From positions 1 through 64,000 of IMG/VR virus record IMGVR_UViG_3300021142_000007: 64,000 nucleotides of DNA; one strand, written 5' to 3'. A program made the translations under genes and the position numbers. The notes beneath the pieces are model-generated. The model did not search any database, had not been told where the DNA came from, and was given only the letters and a program-made list of their open reading frames with translations. Shown here piece after piece: positions 63,133 through 64,000 of this stretch (position 1 is its first letter; each line of letters begins with the position of its first letter). This stretch comes from a virus.

Positions 63133-63888
63133 ACTTTTATTGGTCTTTTTTTCAACCAAAGGCTTTGTTCGTATGGCAAAGCCACTTTCGAACGCTAGGC
63201 TATTGTTCGCACCGCGTCCTGTCATTTTCTTATACTTCAACCCACAAATAACTCCCTTTTTATCCAAAAATCTTAGGTCGTCATTGTCCGCGTTAATTAC
63301 TTCGTACCCCTCATACATACTAGGCAATTCATCAAATACCATAGCTACATTGTAACCCTTAGAAAGTATCTCCAATGCCTTGTCATGATTGGTTTCCGAC
63401 CTGCTAAAGGTCAAGTGATAGTTGCTAGGCAAAGGCTTATTAAACCTTGTATGATTCTTGGTGTAGTCATAAAATTGTACGCTAGGAAATACCTCAAAGA
63501 TATTCTTGCCATCAAATACCTTATGGCTCTCATAGGATATATCAGATGTGCCGTTCAAACGAAACGTTACAATTGTATCGTTATCGTTAGCATACTTCTT
63601 AATTGCTTTCTCGATTTCACCACGCAATTTATTCAGAAATTCAATACGATTGCTCAACCAGTATTCAGTCTTAGCAATACGTCCGTTTTTAACACTTAAA
63701 TACATACCGCCAAAACCACTGCCAGTTAAACAACTTTCAGCACAACCCTTAGACGCATACGCACATACATTCTTGCCAGTGCTGTTAAAGGTATAGGGAG
63801 ACATATATAGGATATATGTTTTATATCCAAGCTTCTCGCCTTTCATTGTTTTGGTATTGTTTGTCGTTAGTAGTGGTCTGTTATACAT
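63115..63888 (-). CDS. GP88-like (PF17338) phage protein
   Basis: 257 residues. TNNTKTMKGEKLGYKTYILY, VCAYASKGCAESCLTGSGFG (three conserved Cys), KNGRIAKTEYWLSNRIEFLN and VTFRLNGTSDISYE match the gene-product-88 family of phages and plasmids. The Cys cluster suggests a metal or Fe-S site; the family has no settled role. First early gene at the right end, with its own promoter. Confidence 0.84.
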   Translation of the reverse strand: MYNRPLLTTNNTKTMKGEKLGYKTYILYMSPYTFNSTGKNVCAYASKGCAESCLTGSGFGGMYLSVKNGRIAKTEYWLSNRIEFLNKLRGEIEKAIKKYANDNDTIVTFRLNGTSDISYESHKVFDGKNIFEVFPSVQFYDYTKNHTRFNKPLPSNYHLTFSRSETNHDKALEILSKGYNVAMVFDELPSMYEGYEVINADNDDLRFLDKKGVICGLKYKKMTGRGANNSLAFESGFAIRTKPLVEKKTNKSLVVSE

Positions 63889-63912
63889 GATTACGTGTTT
63901 TGATTATGAATG

Positions 63913-63942
63913 CAAAGATAAACCTTTTTTCCGTATTTCCAA
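63913..63942 (-). promoter_or_regulatory. Host-type promoter
   Basis: Minus strand TTG, 19-base spacer, TATCTTTG at 63913-63920. Confidence 0.78.
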
Positions 63943-63952
63943 ATGTTTTAAC

Positions 63953-63987
63953 AAAAAAAATGCCCTAGCGAATATTCACTAGAGCAT
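63953..63987 (-). terminator. Terminator of a gene beyond the right edge
   Basis: TGC-CTAG / CTAG-GCA hairpin followed on the minus strand by an eight-T run. It implies another minus-strand gene further right. Confidence 0.65.
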
Positions 63988-64000
63988 TACCATTAAAACC

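Overview
This window reads as part of a large T4-type tailed-phage genome that infects a member of the Bacteroidota. The phage assignment rests on a late gene block on the minus strand. In transcription order it runs large terminase (gp17 type), portal (gp20 type), several small core-type genes, prohead protease (gp21 type), acidic core/scaffold protein (gp22 type) and major capsid protein (gp23 type). This is the T4 order, with the tail sheath and tube genes absent from between terminase and portal. The host assignment rests on two things: dozens of promoters of the Bacteroidota form TTG-N19/20-TAnnTTTG, and a gene for a secreted protein with the C-terminal region typical of type IX secretion cargo.

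Layout. (1) 1-16.3 kb: virion and packaging genes. A zinc-ribbon protein is cut by the left edge, and a large modular virion protein appears split in two at an A10 run. (2) 16.3-20.5 kb: a T9SS-like secreted protein, thymidylate synthase, a KTSC-domain protein and small unknowns. (3) 20.5-26.1 kb, plus strand: a ClpC-like unfoldase, a GNAT-metalloprotease fusion and two proteins with virion-type motifs. (4) 26.1-40.7 kb: mixed-strand accessory genes. These include an ATPase-GNAT pair that looks like one gene broken at a T9 run, a DUF458 RNase H-like protein, a leucine-rich-repeat protein, a heptosyltransferase-like GT9, GT2, an LpxH-like phosphoesterase, thioredoxin, HNH and PD-(D/E)XK nucleases, and a nucleotidyltransferase-GNAT fusion. 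(5) 40.66-40.97 kb: a gene-free boundary with a short tandem repeat and a striking set of G tracts. (6) 40.97-64 kb: early-type genes, mostly small, mostly minus strand, and mostly each with its own host-like promoter and often a terminator. Recognisable ones are DUF932, ParB-like, DUF6891, GP88-like, an HNH nuclease and an HTH protein.

Two transcription programmes are visible. Early and some accessory genes use the host sigma-type promoter. Many late and accessory genes have instead the octamer TATTTATA a few bases before the start codon, on the coding strand. This is the reverse complement of the T4 late promoter TATAAATA.

The strongest candidates for something undescribed are these. First, a family of four short structured RNAs, each with its own promoter, lies at 42.0, 43.1, 44.7 and 51.8 kb. 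Second, a tRNA-Leu-like gene has an extra hairpin in the anticodon loop. Third, a set of accessory proteins carries short (I/L)xE-containing terminal motifs that resemble capsid-targeting or prohead-protease sites, so they may be packaged and injected. No database search was possible; family names come from recognised motifs.
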